Shown: positions 6,901 through 8,190 of the stretch, piece by piece
Layout of the letters: each line of letters starts with the position of its first letter
Numbering within the stretch: position 1 is the stretch's first letter
Notes under the pieces: model-generated
The model's input: the letters and a program-made list of their open reading frames with translations, nothing else
Database searches by the model: none
Told to the model about the DNA's origin: nothing
Assembly: GCA_021807585.1 (NCBI GenBank)
Contig: JAKBCQ010000072.1
Location: 1 to 8,190 of the forward strand
Direction: 5' to 3'
Source of the DNA: Planctomycetota bacterium
Lineage (GTDB): Bacteria > Planctomycetota > Planctomycetia > Isosphaerales > Isosphaeraceae
Length of the DNA stretch: 8,190 bases
Translations under genes and position numbers: made by a program

Positions 6901-7089
6901 ACGTTAAAAGACGCCACGGGCAAAGAGATCCGGATCGCCGCGGCGGATATCGAGGAAAAGTCGATCTCGAAGGAAAGCTTGATGCCCGTCGGCGTCGTCG
7001 GGCATTTGTCGTTCGCCGAGCTCGCCGATTTGCTCGCGTTTCTCGGCGACCGCGCGGCTCAGGAGGGGTTGCGATCGCGGGCGAAATAA
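3988..7089 (+). CDS. PVC-type membrane-bound dehydrogenase: beta-propeller, HEAT repeats, cytochrome c
   Basis: This 1033-residue exported protein has a three-part layout known from planctomycetes. Residues 1-28 are a signal peptide cut near Ala-Phe-Ala. Residues about 35-390 form a propeller like the soluble quinoprotein glucose dehydrogenase fold (TIGR02604-type). It carries two DxDGDG loops (Asp87-Asp95 and Asp130-Glu138) and family blocks GLDGYLYLTTGD (162-173), MRNPWGN (211-217), HTDNDNEG (228-235) and VGPDGALYVSDW (356-367). Residues about 405-850 are helical HEAT-like repeats. Residues about 883-1022 are the PVC haem domain (TIGR02603-type), with haem attachment at Cys902-Ala-Thr-Cys905-His906 and a likely distal ligand at Met999 in Ser-Leu-Met-Pro. 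The expected role is periplasmic oxidation of a sugar or alcohol with electrons passing to the haem; substrate and cofactor are not established. A second ATG at 4003 would give a more typical signal peptide of 22 residues, and neither start has a clear ribosome binding site. It converges with the DUF3472 gene. Confidence 0.93.
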   Translation: MTKPAMKPHRIAQVFLYLFLGSITAFAADSPDVATYRRPAGVKVEIAASEPLVINPVTMTFGPDARLYVSEWTPGDGPNDRIRVLTDRDGDGRFDDSQIYMDRLELPAGILFWDSWTYVTLNHDVVRFQDRDGDGKFETRETIATGFGNDNSHHRVSGMMIGLDGYLYLTTGDSDAHARGSDGSEAVVLRSGGVFRCKPDGTRMENVAFGMRNPWGNVSFDDEFQIFHTDNDNEGSPGFTGCRLLHVVERGDYGWRLREGARCCAPDFERAGWNGGRPGRLGLLAETGRGAPAGLHVLNSAAFPQEYQNLLVYPDVFRKSTRAYKIKHLGATYRVAEEFELLASDDPLYRPDDAEVGPDGALYVSDWRTDSGGAGRLSGNGDKGRIYRLTWGGTDRRPAIKTFSRNRMIELVKKSDSDLIAALESTDFAIRRTASLELIRRGIKDVGPLAAVAVDRSKPIAARRHAVELLIFQAPDRIGSFWKSWMTDPDASIRRIAFEGASRQNDAGAWIDATLGFDEKAEKDPRVERGWALAAGRAASLLLRNPNDPDAAEKRAGAVADRLLDLGDRSLQDDAWLRDAATRGLEAIGPLALNATVRRIVDDAPKSSREAALFALEGWRNGAASATVMKLATTSEPLAPSDRVALFRVLRELVPEVNAGALAEWLERTEIDSAEPKVEAMRVLAALGAKAFPAYRAILPKLLADKHASTRLEALRVAGMIGTEPIERAIAAIAANESAGIDERRLAVESLGRLKTRGIAPKLAEMFKSQKDSRLKIEILIALSQLDSKLAVAAARSVLGDSDDELRGRGIAILGGNEATALDVARAYNAGKLPPSDLSRVIDAARRYSTPEIEREMQKLMKDRLLAAPQGEEAKRLREFVSRQGNAMRGREIFLDAKKAGCATCHRLEGIGGSIGPDLTRSWQTLSFDKRVESILEPSREIKEGYATYKVASKDGRVVSGLLLSDKPDGVTLKDATGKEIRIAAADIEEKSISKESLMPVGVVGHLSFAELADLLAFLGDRAAQEGLRSRAK

Positions 7090-7096
7090 CGCGATC

Positions 7097-7128
7097 GATC
7101 GCCAAACCGACCATACCTATCGGCGATC
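7097..7128. other. Hairpin 1 of the convergent gap
   Basis: GATCGCC at 7097-7103 pairs with GGCGATC at 7122-7128 around an 18-base loop. The loop contains ACCGACCATACC (7106-7117), which is complementary to the loop of the next hairpin. It lies eight bases after the haem-protein stop codon. Confidence 0.45.
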
Positions 7129-7146
7129 AATGATATGAATATTCAA

Positions 7147-7186
7147 AGCGTTGAGCACGTCGGTATGTGGTCGGTCGCTCAACGCT
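7147..7186. terminator. Hairpin 2 of the convergent gap, possible bidirectional terminator
   Basis: AGCGTTGAGC at 7147-7156 pairs perfectly with GCTCAACGCT at 7177-7186 around a 20-base loop. The right arm overlaps the stop codon of the DUF3472 gene at 7179-7181. On the minus strand it is followed by an A/T-rich sequence (TTTGAATATTCATATC), so it could end DUF3472 transcription. On the plus strand no T tract follows. Confidence 0.5.
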
Positions 7187-8078
7187 CGGGAAACGCCGGG
7201 ATGCGATCGGGGCGTTTGGCGATCGGTTTGGACTCGGGACCGAGCTCGACGATGTGATTGAGCGGCGTGTTGATATTTTCTACCTTGCCTCCCGTGGCGA
7301 GGAAATAGCGGCCGCCGTTCTTTCCCGCGTCGACGTTCAGCGCGGGGTTGGTATCCCCCGTGAATTTCGCCTTGTGGAGCGCGAGCCAACGGTTGTCTTT
7401 GGTTAAAACCCACCCCTCGCCGAACGACGCCCGCCGCTCGATCGTCGCCGAAATTTTATCGCGTTTGAAATCTTCAATAAACGAATAATAACCGCTAAGA
7501 AGCTTCCCCTTGGCGAGGGTTGAGAACGACGCGATCAGCGTCCACGATTGGGCGTCGGGCTCGGCGATGAACGCGGAGAAGACGGTTCGATCGCCTTCGA
7601 GTTTGGCTCGCACCAGGAATCGATAGGTCGATTTCGGCTTCCAATCGAGGTCGAGAAACGATTGACCTCCCGTCCCTTCGTTACCGAACCGGCCGATGCG
7701 CACTTTTTCGCCTTTCTGAATGAGCTTGACGCGATTCTTGGGGTCGACCGCGTCCGGATCGTCCTGCTTGCCGGGATCCCAAACCGAGAAGATAACGACC
7801 TTTTTACCTTGGTTGAGCTCCTGAATGCCGAAGTAGCCCTGATTGAATCCGCAAACACAAAAGTATGTTCCCTCGGCGGATTTCTCGACCGTAACCTCGT
7901 TGTAATAAGCGATTCCCTCGGGCGCCGCGAAGTTCAGATGAACCGATCGGCAGGCGATCCCCGCCAATCTCACGTCGGCGTGGACCGCGACGATCGATAT
8001 GAGTATTGAAACATTAAATAAACATGTAAGAATAGAAAATCGAGCGGAGATCGAGTGGATTCGATACCGGAGAGTCAT
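7179..8078 (-). CDS. DUF3472 domain-containing secreted protein
   Basis: This is a 299-residue protein. The ATG at 8078-8076 is preceded by an AAGGAA ribosome binding site five bases away. Residues 1-34 form an export signal with a long hydrophobic core (about 14-32) and a likely cut after Val-His-Ala (34). The body fits the DUF3472 family: a YYNEVTVEKSAEGTYFCVCG block (58-77), YFGIQE (82-87), KKVVIFSVWDPG (92-103), NEGTGGQS (133-140), a W-K-P-K-S-T-Y-R-F-L-V-R strand (146-157), SWTLIASF (178-185) and SGYYSFIEDF (195-204). DUF3472 proteins are secreted, beta-rich and often near polysaccharide-degrading genes. No enzymatic activity is established that I can name, so it may bind rather than cut glycan. 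The gene begins 38 bases after the stop of another minus-strand gene, suggesting co-transcription. Confidence 0.87.
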   Translation of the reverse strand: MTLRYRIHSISARFSILTCLFNVSILISIVAVHADVRLAGIACRSVHLNFAAPEGIAYYNEVTVEKSAEGTYFCVCGFNQGYFGIQELNQGKKVVIFSVWDPGKQDDPDAVDPKNRVKLIQKGEKVRIGRFGNEGTGGQSFLDLDWKPKSTYRFLVRAKLEGDRTVFSAFIAEPDAQSWTLIASFSTLAKGKLLSGYYSFIEDFKRDKISATIERRASFGEGWVLTKDNRWLALHKAKFTGDTNPALNVDAGKNGGRYFLATGGKVENINTPLNHIVELGPESKPIAKRPDRIPAFPER

Positions 8079-8083
8079 GGTGG

Positions 8084-8089
8084 TTCCTT
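8084..8089 (-). promoter_or_regulatory. Ribosome binding site of the DUF3472 gene
   Basis: AAGGAA on the minus strand lies five bases before the ATG at 8078. It supports this start rather than a later one and keeps the full export signal. Confidence 0.7.
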
Positions 8090-8116
8090 GATAAGATCGT
8101 CGGCCTTGTTGTCGTA

Positions 8117-8190
8117 TCAGGGCTTGATGATGAAGCCGACGGAGGTTGAGGTCAAGAGGGCTTGAAGTGTGCGAGAGAAGCCGCGGAGTC
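8117..8190 (-). CDS. 3' end of an unrecognised gene (cut by window edge)
   Basis: One minus-strand frame is open from the window edge to a TGA at 8119-8117. It gives 23 residues that begin LRGFSRTLQALLTSTS and end GFIIKP. Most codons end in C or G, as in the other genes here, and the stop sits 38 bases before the DUF3472 start, a usual operon spacing. That is the whole case for a gene; 23 residues are too few to name a family. A competing minus-strand frame stops sooner, at about 8155. Confidence 0.45.
   Translation of the reverse strand, partial: LRGFSRTLQALLTSTSVGFIIKP

Overview
The window looks like chromosomal DNA from a planctomycete. The GC content is high, with a strong G/C preference at third codon positions. 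One gene is a PVC-type 'membrane-bound dehydrogenase' of the beta-propeller, HEAT and cytochrome c type, a family known mainly from Planctomycetota and their relatives. There is also a PEP-CTERM protein, a DUF6807 ('PmoA family') protein and a DUF3472 protein, all families common in these bacteria. Isosphaerales or Gemmatales would fit, but the genus cannot be fixed from the sequence alone.

Layout. Positions 1-255 hold the 5' part of an unrecognised gene on the minus strand. Positions 256-1200 are about 945 bases with no convincing gene and form the upstream region of a short secreted PEP-CTERM protein (1201-1815, +). Behind that gene are three copies of a 47-base element: a 15-base leader plus a 32-base hairpin. 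The last two copies sit inside near-identical 81-base direct repeats. Then come a secreted DUF6807 protein (2341-3567, +), a 420-base gap, and the 1033-residue PVC-type haem protein (3988-7089, +). The last complete gene is a secreted DUF3472 protein on the minus strand (7179-8078), convergent with the haem protein. A short 3' fragment of another minus-strand gene (8117-8190) lies just upstream of it and is probably co-transcribed.

All four complete genes encode proteins with N-terminal export signals. The DUF6807 and propeller-cytochrome proteins are frequent neighbours in planctomycete gene sets linked to carbohydrate breakdown. A periplasmic glycan- or sugar-oxidation role is a reasonable inference, but no substrate can be read from the sequence.

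The less ordinary content is in the non-coding DNA. The hairpin family behind the PEP-CTERM gene changes between copies in ways that keep base pairing. The convergent gap at 7090-7186 can form two hairpins whose loops are complementary to each other, a possible kissing-loop or pseudoknot. GATC-containing words are strongly over-represented. No CRISPR array, transposase, tRNA, rRNA or obvious defence system was seen.
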